Assembly (NCBI GenBank): GCA_034401795.1
Contig: CM067365.1
Span: forward strand, 12,056,656-12,120,655
DNA length: 64,000 bases
Direction of reading: 5' to 3'
Origin: Chaetoderma sp. LZ-2023a
Taxonomy: Eukaryota > Mollusca > Caudofoveata > Chaetodermatida > Chaetodermatidae
The position numbers and the translations under genes are program-made. The notes below the pieces were generated by a model. The model saw only the letters and a program-made list of their open reading frames with translations, did no database searches and was not told where the DNA came from. Each line of letters starts with the position of its first letter. Positions within the stretch are counted from its first letter, which is position 1. Shown here in pieces: positions 24,139 to 34,440 of this stretch.

Positions 24139-24525
24139 ATGTGTGTCAACCCGGGAAAGAAGCTGTCCCTCAACATGGGACAGGGAAATGTCGAGCTATC
24201 CATTTTCATTCATGAGTTATGTGAATTAGATCACGAAGATGAGTACTCCATACATCACGAGGTTTTTTTTACCATCACGACTAAGCATGATGGGGAATTC
24301 ACCGCGCAGCTGGTTACCTACATCCTTGAAACGGATAATACATTTCATCCGCATGGATGTGCAACAATGAGAAGCATTGTAACAAGAATACAAACCGATG
24401 CTGTAAAGTGCACGGCCCTCATTAAGTGTTCCATCCATGGCAAACAAGCCCATTATGTTAAAACGCGGTTCAAGAGACATTTTGCTCCAATACCACAGGT
24501 TAGTTGGGAGCATACATCAAAATAA
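24139..24525 (+). CDS. Unidentified 128-codon ORF, uncertain
   Basis: An uninterrupted plus-strand frame beginning ATG and encoding a fairly balanced protein with several His and Cys (HGCATMRSIV, KCTALIKCSIHGKQAHYVKTRFKRH). It has no signal peptide, membrane segment or motif I recognise. It lies just left of repeat E1 and has no counterpart that I can see in copy 2. Length alone does not prove coding in an AT-rich window; it could be a chance frame, an exon or a decayed transposon piece. Confidence 0.2.
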   Translation: MCVNPGKKLSLNMGQGNVELSIFIHELCELDHEDEYSIHHEVFFTITTKHDGEFTAQLVTYILETDNTFHPHGCATMRSIVTRIQTDAVKCTALIKCSIHGKQAHYVKTRFKRHFAPIPQVSWEHTSK

Positions 24526-24966
24526 GATACTCTGAGCATGCTGAAAGAATCTACTCAAGAGTTGCTATATATTACATATATCACAGGCTACTGCCCACTA
24601 TTAATGTATTGTCACTGGATACAAATTAATTACTGAAGAACAAATCTTAGTCTGGCACACTAATTTGCTATAGATTTTAAATTACTAACTGGTCGCTTAG
24701 AGGCAAACGATCTTCATGTAGATGAGGGTGCGTAGAGGTGTACATTGATGTGACATTCAAGTATGTGCGATTGAAAGAAGCGTTGGTAACTTTCCTTGTT
24801 TGTAACACATTCTGAGCGACAAGGGCACTTTAGAATATGTTTCAAGACAGTGAAGATAATCTTGCTGTCAATAAAGATGATTGATTTCACAGACCACCGG
24901 TGATGATGCAATGCAATACTTGCCATATTGCCGCTTAGTGCTTTAAGATAGAAGGTATGAATGAGC

Positions 24967-25071
<105 letters not shown>

Positions 25072-25167
25072 CTAGCACGATATTAGTATATTATGGACTT
25101 TATGGCGGTATTTATCAGTCGAAATGACTTATCCTCTTCCAATGGGAATTGAACCTATTTGGGTATC

Positions 25168-25171
25168 AAAT
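25168..25171. repeat. Target-site duplication of the LTR element, left
   Basis: AAAT directly before the TG of the left LTR; the same four bases follow the right LTR at 36034-36037. Confidence 0.6.
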
Positions 25172-26761
25172 TGAAGATTTTGGATCTCCGATTTCTGACT
25201 AAGATTACTTCGGATGGTCCCGCTTCGCTATCGGTAATATTATGATGTGACGGTTGCTGCGACAACCTCTTGCCGATCGTGAAGAAGGATACAAGACAGT
25301 CTGGTTCGCCTCGTCAATAAGATGGTGATGACGATATTTATTAGAGGACTGCCGGGCCTATTCTGACTAAAGAAGATCAGGTAAGGATCGGATGTTGCTT
25401 CCGACTCACTGATCAGATTCCTAAATGCTAACTACTAACGGAAAGATTAAATCGAACTATTGGCTCACATGTACGTAAGATGATATGTTTTATTAAGCTA
25501 ACTGTACAGAAGTTTTACAAAGAGATTTAGATTTAGAGCAAAGTCGCTCAGATAACAAACTAGTACCTTCTGGTACAGAACAAGTAAATTCTACAGATAC
25601 TATAATTCTATAGCTACTTCTAAACTGAACATCACGAGATGAATCGAGATGGTGGATTGATTACTTTCTATATCTGAAAGTGTATATTTTATAGTCCTCA
25701 GAATCTCTGACTCTGAGGTTCTCTATATATCTAAATATTTAGATTCTACCCGAATCTGTTCTCATGATTCTTCTAGGTACGCTATGAGCGCAGCTTGATT
25801 GGCCCGGACAATCAGTCCCCCAATCAACTTCTACTTATTCTTTCCTATAAGTTCCTGCCTACTAAATGTTGGTCGTTCTGACCAATCAGCGATCCCTACA
25901 TTTCAATGTTAACTACAAAATCTGTTCTATATCATTCTTTGCTACAAAGTTTGATCGACGCTCATTGATTATGACGTCATGCTGACCAATCAAACTCCAT
26001 GCTATTCTTCTATGGAGATGTTGCCTCGCATAGACAAAGTGTTGGTAACTGGTTCTGATTTGATGCGATCTGTCAGCTAACTAACAACGTTACGGAATGT
26101 GTTGTTGTTGCATGCCATTGTATGAGTGACATATAGTTGATATACAAATTTGGATTATGTTATTAATTCCTACAGGACGCTACAATGTCCGTGTCCTGTC
26201 CATTGCCTATCGATGGATAATCCTGTAGGATGCTAGAGTTAATAGGCACATGAACTGTATGATCTCATTGCCAGCTGGTGTTGTTCTATTCACGTATAAG
26301 AACCTAGAATGCCTAACGTCATCAACTAAGTCCGTTTGTCACGTTCAATTCCACTGATTATTATACATTTACTATTTTCTAAACTATCATTCCAAGCGAC
26401 TGCTGAATATTATAAAAGTGTGTGCCGACTGAACAGCAACAACTTTCATCCAAACTATTTCCAAATACACATCAACTCAGAACCGTGGGACCTATTCTAA
26501 TCAATTCGGCTATTTCAATTTTGATGATAAAACTTTATCTAATAAGTTCGAATGTGCCATATCCGCACATCATCCATTTATCAGAAACCGAATATCATCA
26601 GCACTGGCTGATGTAATAATAAGTTAAATATTGAAAGTATAAAGTCAACCGGCCCATTAGCTCACCTGGTATTTTCAAATCATAAATTTCTCTTGGGACT
26701 TACTCGAAAATATAAGACATCCGGCGGGTTCATGACTCCCACAAGACAATCCATATCTACA
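25172..26761 (-). repeat. 3' LTR (left)
   Basis: A 1590-bp repeat. On the minus strand it starts TGTAGATATGG and ends CAAAATCTTCA. A TTTATT on the plus strand at 25337-25342 (AATAAA on the coding strand), about 170 bp from the end, could be the polyadenylation signal. Aligned to the right LTR it shows scattered substitutions and a few small indels. Confidence 0.9.
25972..25979. promoter_or_regulatory. CRE-like palindrome TGACGTCA in the LTR
   Basis: A perfect TGACGTCA, the binding site of CREB/ATF-type bZIP factors. It is conserved at the same place in the other LTR (35243-35250). Function is inference only. Confidence 0.3.
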
Positions 26762-27108
26762 CATGCCCATCAACCAAAGTTAGTTAACCATCTCTTAAGG
26801 CCTTAAGAGTGTGTTAACTAACTCGTTGTGTAACACCAACAACAGAACCGCACTAGGGCTATCGAGACCATCATAAAATAAAACCAAACAGTTCACACAA
26901 CAGTTCTATACTATATGAATAGTACGGTACTTAACTATCCAACTACTTAATCAGTTAAATAAACAGTATAAACGGCAATAAAACAGTACGTAAGATCACA
27001 TAAACACTATAATACGATCCTTAATTAAATGTCAAATGGCCAAATAAGCAGTGAAATATAACAAACAGTACGAACTATTTGAGTGAATAACAGTGATAAA
27101 TAATAGAA
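26762..27108 (-). other. Post-env noncoding tail of the LTR element
   Basis: It lies between the env stop and the 3' LTR. Directly before the LTR the coding strand reads GGTTGATGGGCATG, a weak purine-rich candidate for the plus-strand priming tract. No ORF. Confidence 0.5.
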
Positions 27109-28662
27109 CTATATGTCCTCATATTCCACATGAGTAATGTCGAGTTCCACGTCCACCCAGCCATCCGCCGTGGGGTCAATCATAGTCCTGGTATTGGTGT
27201 TAGGTGACGACCCCTGGTTAGGCGCGTTTGATGGCCCATACAGCACTGTCAGTGGCTGCGACCATCGAGACTGAGTAGACCTCGCTCCCGGAATCCTTGC
27301 CGCATGTGGCTTTCGTGAAAGACGCATCCAAATGTGGTGCAGGATTCCACACTTATATAATATGAACATACACACAATTAATGCGACGACGGAGGCCATC
27401 AAATAAGAAAACACCGATCGTATGCCGATGCTGTCAACCATCGCTGGGTCGACTTCCGATAATGGTGCTAGTGGCACGTATTTAGTCTTACGCAAATAAA
27501 CCCACTTTTGAACCTTTAGATGGTTAATGATTAGAGATTGGTTTAACACTCCGGCCACATCCAATCTAGGGAAATCTACCGCAAGACTGATCCGACTATA
27601 AGTCCGACTGTAAGTCTGCACAATTTCGAACCGCCACCCTTTCCCACTATAATCGCATCCACTCGACATTTACGCATACAGACCACTCTTCATAACACAC
27701 CGGTCCGTCAGTCCCCCTCCACAATGTACCTCAATAGTTTCACCAAAGGCTTGCAAAACAACGCCTACCTTCTTATGTGCGAACAATTTACTAGATGTCT
27801 CATTGGTCACAGATAACTGGATATTACATGAACTGTCGGTAGTGTTGGTCAACAGACAAACCATGCACGCTACGTGAGTCTTGTCGACTCTCAATTGTCT
27901 GTGACATATCCGAGGTTCATTACCATGACATTCGGACGGAGTAAAGTACCATCCAGTCTTAGTATCAAGTCCTTTACTGGTACGAGCAATAATGATCTGC
28001 ATATAATACCCGACGGTAGCCAAGGGTTCTGGCCATGAGTGCAATCCGTATTCAATATAGTTACCCCCATCAATCAATGGTAACGTTGCGATATAATGTA
28101 TTTGCGAATCGTCTTTCCACAAAGGATACACGACGACGTTCCTGTAATACCATTGGTAGGGACGAATCAACCGATTTCCTTCACTGACTTGTTTAGCGAC
28201 TTCGACTAGATCGGACGGACTGAAAGGTTCTTCCGTTAACCTCCCCAACTCCAAGGAAGCAGTCTGCCTATGAAACTGTGCGGCTAACTTCTGGTAGCTA
28301 TACACCACATTATCGGCCGAATCCACAATGTGACCTAAACGGACTAATGCGTACAGGTCAGCCTGTCGTGCAGCATGAATTTTGAACAGCTTACTCACAT
28401 TCTTGGTCAAACCGACCAAACTATCCGTGATCTCATTAATCTTGTCGACATTCGTGTTGATCCCATTGAAAGCAAGTTTTACGTGGGATGCTAATTTATT
28501 AGAGAAATGTACTAATCGGTTCATGTTCTTCATAGCGGATTTAACAACGTTCTTGATGGTTTCAATGTCCCCCGATGTTGCCATCCCAAACAAAGATGAA
28601 GCTATATCACCTACAAAATTAAATAGTCCACGTTTTTGTCGACCCTTGGCCCGACTTATCAT
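27109..28662 (-). pseudogene. env: Envelope, fusion and transmembrane part (F1-like), interrupted by one stop
   Basis: Frame 28662-27670 (330 aa) opens with GRQKR followed at once by GLFNFVGDIASSLFG. That is a furin-like cleavage site and a hydrophobic fusion peptide in the arrangement typical of baculovirus F and errantivirus envelopes. A heptad-rich helix (LVHFSNKLASHVKLAFNGI...) and a cysteine-containing ectodomain (CHGNEPRICHRQL, CMVC, CNIQ, HCGGGLTDRC) follow. A TAA at 27670-27672 interrupts the frame, which then continues in phase from 27669 to 27109. That second part has a transmembrane segment (SYLMASVVALIVCMFILYKCG) and a cytoplasmic tail of about 75 residues. The protein would sit in the cell or virion membrane and mediate fusion. 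The stop makes this copy defective. Confidence 0.85.
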
Positions 28663-28982
28663 CGTTTGTTGCGTCCTAATGCAATCTTCTTAATAATATT
28701 TTTACGATGTTGTAGTCCAAAAATGTCATTGCCACTTAGTGAGGTCTTGCGACCAATGTCAGCAACAAGCACCCGAAATCTTGATAATCGCTCGATAAAG
28801 TCAACAGGTAAATATGGATGGTCAATAGATACCACAACAGTCCACTCAGCACGTATCACAGACATTTTATGGTGGTTCGTTATCATTACGCCGTTTTGTA
28901 ATTTGTGGATACTAGAGTTTTGACATAGTCCACAAATTACACCAATTAATACTACTGCTACGTAAAACTGTAACGTATACAT
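28659..28982 (-). pseudogene. env: Envelope N-terminal part (F2-like) with signal peptide
   Basis: Open from 29021, but the Met at 28982 is preferred because it begins a signal peptide (MYTLQFYVAVVLIGVICGLC). About 85 residues follow, ending in KKIALGRNKR and a TGA. The next reading frame starts at the overlapping ATG (ATGATA at the junction), so the two envelope parts overlap as ATGA in different frames. In related F proteins both parts are one precursor cut by furin, so a one-base indel is the simplest explanation. The position upstream of the fusion part, after integrase, is the errantivirus gene order. Confidence 0.7.
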
Positions 28983-29038
28983 GATTTGTCTAGACAAGCG
29001 CGATGTTACTAGTGTCAGCAATCAAGCAGAGATTAAAA

Positions 29039-30516
29039 TTATCTCATGCTACACCGCTTTATATCAGCTTCGATACGACTGATAAAGTCATCGTAGGCAG
29101 CCCAGCCAAACACACCAATCCTAACATGCTTACTGTCTGAGCTGAACTCAGGAGCATGACTGCGCTTGCGCAGATTATAGGAGTGTGATGGAATCGTTTC
29201 CATTGGCTCGTTGGTAGGCTCGTGTACATCCTCCGAGGTGTCCATCAATACATAACTAGGAGTCTCTGACGTATCCATCGGTGACTCATACTTTGGATCG
29301 TTACTTGTACGGGGTAGATCTACATCCATGTCCCCCACCTTACCCACCTTACGCACCTTTGGCTCGAGCTACCTTACAATGTGTTGAATTGTAGTCGGTA
29401 GCGGCAAAGGTACGGACTCGGGTAATGGTACGATGCGTGGATGATGGCTGGCTTTCATACCTTTAGCAGGGTTACGAATAGGGCGTGGTCTTACTTTGTC
29501 CCAGCACATCTCTGAGTCGACTACACGTAACTTGGATATGTTGAGCATGCGTACCTTCCCAGACCTTTGATGGTGGACATGGCCACAGGTCCATTGATCT
29601 TAAAGATCTCATACTCAGGGTCACTGCGAGAAGTTAACTTCATCCTCTCTTCAGCCGTTACTACCACTGAATCACCAACCTTAAACTCACCAGCGTTCGC
29701 ACGCTTGTCAATCTGTTCTCGGTGTACTTCTCGAGACTTGGTCGTTTCTCCTCGAGCACGCAGCAAGGCATTATTGAGACAGGTTAGTCTTTCGCCAAGA
29801 TCATGCGAAGCATCGAGTGGGATAGCAAACGGAAGTCTTGCACGTCGACCATACGTCAGATAGAATGGCGTATATCCGGTCGTGGAGTAACGAGTGTTGC
29901 GGTACGCTGTTAAAGCTGCGCCCAACTCATCTTCCCATGCACGAGACTCGTTGTTCACCCCCTTCTGGATCAATTCTTTAAGTGCACGATTGAATCTCTC
30001 GGTAAGTCCGTTAGTTTGTGGATGATACGGACTCGATCGTCTATGATCAATACCATGTTCATGCAATCGCTGCTCCAAAGAATTGGAACAGAATTCTTTA
30101 CCCTGATCAGTAATCAGAATCTCAGGGACACCGTGATGAGCGACGTACTCATTGAAGAACTTATCTTCCACATTCTGAGACGACTTAGCTGCTATCGGAT
30201 ATGCCTCTGCCCATGCAGAGCAGTGATCGATTATCGTCATAATGTAATTATTACCTTTGCTCGACTCTAAAAGTGGACCAATTAAATCCTTACCAATTAT
30301 CTGACTATGATAACTGGCCATTGGCATCTCACTATACTTAGGTCGAGTAGTGACAGGTCGGTTGACCTGGCACGTCGTACACGTTTCAAGCTTACGTACC
30401 ACATCCTTTCTCAAAGATGTCCAGATAAAAGAATCTCTTACCATACCGATGGTCTTCTTCAGACCTTGGTGACCAGCTCGTTCATGAGCTTTCAGGAGCA
30501 CTTTCTCATGGAACAA
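29039..30516 (-). pseudogene. pol: Integrase with C-terminal pol tail, frame-broken
   Basis: Frame 30516-29521 encodes the HHCC zinc finger (HERAGHQG...CTTCQ) and the catalytic core. Aspartate 1 is in GKDLIGPL, aspartate 2 in ITDQGKEF and the glutamate in NGLTERFNR, so the DDE triad is complete. The C-terminal part has FKVGDSVVV and MSTIKG. A frameshift near 29570 moves the protein to another frame (KVRMLNISKLRVVDSE...), which runs through one TAG to 29039. There an acidic tail with SYNLRKRS ends the polyprotein. It inserts the cDNA into chromosomal DNA; the 4-bp target duplication found here fits gypsy-type integrases. No chromodomain is seen. Confidence 0.9.
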
Positions 30517-31762
30517 GGTAGGTAGTAAGATTCTGGGGGTACTCAGTGTCTAACGCTGAAGGTGGAATCAACGAATATAATATGCCATTATTCACTATAT
30601 ACTCCTCCGGTGTATTCTTAAATAATTCCGGGTATTCCTTGGTTTGTTCCACACATAACCCCTCGTACGGTACGTCATATACCTCTAAAGGAATGTGAGG
30701 TAAAGCGCCTTCGTCTACCTCAGGTATGACCTAATCGCCAGTGTCTAACGTGGCGACTTCTACCAGACGACATAGCCGAGACAACATGTCCGCTCGAATA
30801 TTCTTCGAGCCTTGGATGTATTCTATCTTACATCCATATTCGGCAATCAGTACTGCCCAGCGCTGCACCTTTGTGTTCTTAACTTCTCCCACAAACAAAC
30901 TCCTTAGGGGTTCGTGGTCAGTATACACAGTAAACTGCGAGCCAAATAGATAAGGCCTAAGCTTTTTCAATGCATATATCACAGCATAAGCTTCCTTCTC
31001 TATTACGGGCCAATTCAACTGGCTGTCTTTAAGAGTAGAGCTAACATACTGTATAAGAACCCGTACCAGTATCGCACCTATTGCATAACTAGACGCATCA
31101 GTATACAACCTATACGGGGCATTCACATTTGGATAAGTGAGTACAGTCTCACTACACAACAAGTTCTTTAATTTCTCAAACGCTTGTTGTTCATGCTTAC
31201 CCCATTCGAATCTATTATACTTCTTTGTTAATTCTATCAAAGGGTTGGCAATTTCAGCATAGCCTTTTACGCAAGATCGATAATAACCTGTAGCTCCGAG
31301 AAAACTACGAACCTCACCCACATCACAGGGTGGTGACATTTCTCGTATGACTTTGACCTTTTGACTCTGAAGAGCTACACATTGCACAGAAATGTGGTAC
31401 CCTAACAAGTCAACAGACTTACTGGCAAAGTCACATTTCTTTTTCTTTAACTGTAAATTATATTCCTGAATCTTGCGCATGACCAAATGCAAATGATGTG
31501 CGTGTTCCGTCGGATATTGTGAATATACGACTATATCATCGACGAAAACATGCACATATTTTCCCACAAATTCACGGAAAATATCGTTCATTGCCCTCTG
31601 AAATACGGCACATGATTTGCAAAAACCAAAAGGCATCCGAATCCATTCAAAAAGACCTTCACTGCAAACGAACACTGTTTTCTCGATGTCTTGGCTGGCC
31701 ATGGGTATCTGCCAATAGCCGGACTTCAAGTCCATCGTAGAAAATATCGTTGCGCCTCTCAT
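30517..31762 (-). pseudogene. pol: Reverse transcriptase (C-terminal part) and RNase H
   Basis: Frame 31762-30731 begins at RT motif A (TIFSTMDLKSGYWQI), then FGFCKSCAVFQRAM and the catalytic FVDDIVVYS box. The connector and RNase H follow (LYTDASSYAIGAIL, EKEAYAVIYALKKL, YTDHEPLRSLF, IRADMLSRL), giving Asp, Glu, Asp and Asp at the expected sites. A TAG at 30731-30733 interrupts, but the same frame stays open to about 30515 (EYIVNNGILYS...), joining to integrase through a frameshift. Typical Ty3/gypsy arrangement. Confidence 0.92.
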
Positions 31763-32530
31763 GGAATCAAATATATCAGATATGTTTGGTAACGGATAAC
31801 TATTACTGAATTCAATTTCCTAAAGTCAATGCAAAATCTGGTGTCACCGTCCTTTTCTGGTACCAGAGTTATGGGTGACGCCCAGGGTGATGACGATGGT
31901 CTTATGACGCCCGCCGCTAGCATTTCTTTCACCTGGTTCTTAACCAAGTATTGCTTAGCCAACGGTAAACGATAGGCCTTCTTCCTAATAGGAGGGTAAT
32001 CTCCTGTCGGAATTGTACATTTCACCATGGGAACATGTCTTAATGTAGTGGGACGAGCCGTATCGAAATTATTGGCAAAGTCATTCAGTACTTTGTCAAT
32101 AACTGCATATCCGGTCGTTTCTTTGCAACTGGCGTATACATAGTTATTCTGACTTCTAAACGGAATTCTAAATGGGTATACTTGACCAAACCATATTACT
32201 TCTTTGGTCTCGTAATCAATCCTTGCATTTCCCGAGTACAAGGCGTCGGCACCAATCAGACATTCATGCCTCATACTACTCACAATTACACTTGGAATAG
32301 GCCGGGCATTCTTAAATTTAATTTGAGTTTTCCCCAAAATTTCTATCGGTGAACCATTTACAGCTAATAACGTTTTAACCTTTTTCAATGGCCAAGCATT
32401 TAGAATGCTCCGCCATATATCCTTTCTAACAAGGGAAGTACTAGCACAAGTATCGATTAATGCATCTACATACTCACCCCTGTTTCCATGACTGCTTGGT
32501 TCGATCTCAAGCCAGATTAGGAATCACTCA
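31759..32530 (-). pseudogene. pol: Protease and N-terminal reverse transcriptase
   Basis: From about 32530 the minus strand reads the aspartic protease, with the active-site region YVDALIDTCASTSLV where family members have DTG or DSG. Here Gly is replaced by Cys, likely inactivating. The flap and C-terminal region follow (LIGADALYSGNARIDY). The RT N-terminus then appears: TIPTGDYPPIRKKAYRLPLAK, KEMLAAGVIRPSSSPWASPITLVPEKDG, TRFCIDFRKLNSV. A frameshift near 31790 breaks it from motif A. Protease would process Gag-Pol. The reading frame differs from that of gag upstream and only about 5 bases separate their limits. Confidence 0.88.
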
Positions 32531-32534
32531 GTCG

Positions 32535-34108
32535 TTACTGATTCCCTCCGAATCCATTTAACGGACTCCATCGTCCATTTCCAACTGCTTCAGCATATGA
32601 TTGACGTTTACTTCCTATGGACAGGGATCCTCCATCGCCGTAAGAATAACGGCCATACCTGTCCGTATGCGAATCTGTGAGCATGAATCCCTCGCGGTCT
32701 TCGTACTCTTCACACATTCTTGCTCTATTCGCGAGATCCTTTCGGGTATTTCGCGAATACGCCTGAGGAGTGGGCTCGAGTCCGGGATACATTTCACTAT
32801 AACTATTGTGATGATCGTCGATCTGATCAACCTGCTTAGGCTCATCTTGGTGTTCTGAGGATCGAGGACGCGTGTCCGTGTTTCGCTGTGGCATCTGTTG
32901 TCGGGATGGGCAGTCAGACTGATAATGTCCCACTTGATTGCATCCATAGCAAACAATTTGACGTCTAGGCGGTGATGGTGTCGTTGTCATCGAAAAGCAA
33001 TCTTGAGCCATGTGGCCTAATTTCACACATGACAAACATGTCATTGGTGGCCGTTGAGGCCGCGGTTGACGCGTCTTTGGTGCTGACCGATTCTGCTGTG
33101 GTTGTACAGGTTGCTGACACTAATTTTTATAATGGCCTTGACGACCGCAATTGAAACATGTAACCTGCTTCTTTGGTGCTGCTTTAGGGTTGACTTTTGC
33201 CTTACGTGGCTGCGGCTTGGACTGCACTCGCTGTTGCGGGGTGGCTCGGGTCGGTGGTGGTGAGAACACCGGTCCACTCTGAAGATTCTCGATCACCAGA
33301 CACAAGCGTTCAATAAGCTTTGTTTGCTGCGCCATCTGCCTTTTCATAGAGTTTATGACCGACCATACCCCCTGTCCTTCTTCTTCATTTAGCATGTTTA
33401 CCTCCATGCTTTCCTCCCTCCGAGGTGAGATATGCATAGCCTGCAACAGGTCATTGCAGCCCTCTTCATCCTCAGTGAGCTCCATAGCTCCCTTTATATC
33501 CTTGATCTTTCTGCACACTATGCATCGCCCCATGCCTTGGTCGCTAAGTGCCCTTATATAAGATGAGAGCACTACTCTCTTGCTATCTGCGTTCTCTGCA
33601 GGATACGCCCTTGCTGCCGCTCTGTATATCGGCGATTAAACGAGATCATTGTCTCACTTCTACGTTGCTTGAGTGATTCCGGGTCGTATTTGACCCTCTC
33701 TTGTTCATTCGCAGATACAAAGTTCACAGTAATGAACTCCCTAAGCTCTTCATAAGTTACCGCATTGCGCACCTTTCCATGTACATATTGGTCTATGGCT
33801 TTTGAAAACTGACCCATTGACGCCCGTGTTACTATATAGACGGGTGTGCCGTCGAGGTTGCCCTCGGTGGCTTCCCACACCCGGCGAGTCTCGTCCAGAA
33901 ACTGCCTTACCTCCCCTGGAAGATGGCCGTTGCATGGCTTGACCCTCTGGGCCAGCTCCTGCACTTCTCACCGAAATACTCTGTTTCTCTCCCGCCTGTC
34001 TTCCTCTTGGGTGATGTTAGTCTCCTGTCGAAGCTCGTGGTTATACACCATCGGAACTGGATCTCTTACTGGTGTTAAAGTAGCGTCTACCTTGCGTGCT
34101 GTCACCAT
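32535..34108 (-). pseudogene. gag: Gag with three CCHC zinc knuckles, broken
   Basis: The ATG at 34108-34106 starts a frame (MVTARKVDATLTPV...) with a TGA near 33970, and then a capsid-like region to 33572 (PGEVRQFLDETRRVW, YVHGKVRNAVTYEELREFI). A frameshift near 33575 leads to 33572-33120 and, through a TAG lying inside the first knuckle (CFNCGRQGHYKN-stop-C), to 33044-32535. Two further knuckles are intact: CLSCVKLGHMAQDC and CYGCNQVGHYQSDC. A charged tail follows. Gag packages the RNA; the knuckles bind it. At least three lesions are present. Confidence 0.88.
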
Positions 34109-34136
34109 GTTTGATTGATGATCTACGTACAATGTT

Positions 34137-34352
34137 TTATTGATAATAGAGTTGAATCACAACTCTCTTCAGCCGTGGCTGCGCCTCACACACAATATCT
34201 GTAGTAATTTTTACAATGGTGTGCTCTTTGTATTCCCGGTGCTGAACTACACGGGAATGCTCTGACAATTTAGCTACGTCGACAAATGCTTTAACTCTAT
34301 CTCGTACGTCGTCGAGAACAGCAATGACTGGTCGCGTCGGCGTGGAGGACAT
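34137..34352 (-). CDS. Small leader ORF upstream of gag, unidentified
   Basis: 71 codons starting 88 bp after the 5' LTR and ending 28 bp before the gag ATG, in a different frame. It has a charged, helix-prone composition (VLDDVRDRVKAFVDVAKLSEH, then EAQPRLKRVV), with no signal peptide or cysteine. It might be an accessory protein, a translational leader, or a detached N-terminus of gag. I do not recognise it. It could also be a chance frame. Confidence 0.35.
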   Translation of the reverse strand: MSSTPTRPVIAVLDDVRDRVKAFVDVAKLSEHSRVVQHREYKEHTIVKITTDIVCEAQPRLKRVVIQLYYQ

Positions 34353-34440
34353 AATCTAGGTACTCACATATTTCACCGATTTGACTCCTGTTCGAATTTG
34401 TCTGATGAATCTGATTACGAAATCATGGCAGGCTCCCCAC

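Noticed and set aside
26405..26420. TATAAAAG on the plus strand inside the left LTR
   Set aside because: It lies antisense to the element and is only TATATAAG in the other LTR; not enough for a promoter call.
28382..28923. Plus-strand frames opposite the envelope gene
   Set aside because: Antisense shadows of the env reading frame.
34427..34440. Primer binding site TGGGGAGCCTGCC next to the 5' LTR
   Set aside because: Starts with TGG at the right place, but I could not match it to a specific tRNA, so it is mentioned only in the LTR entry.
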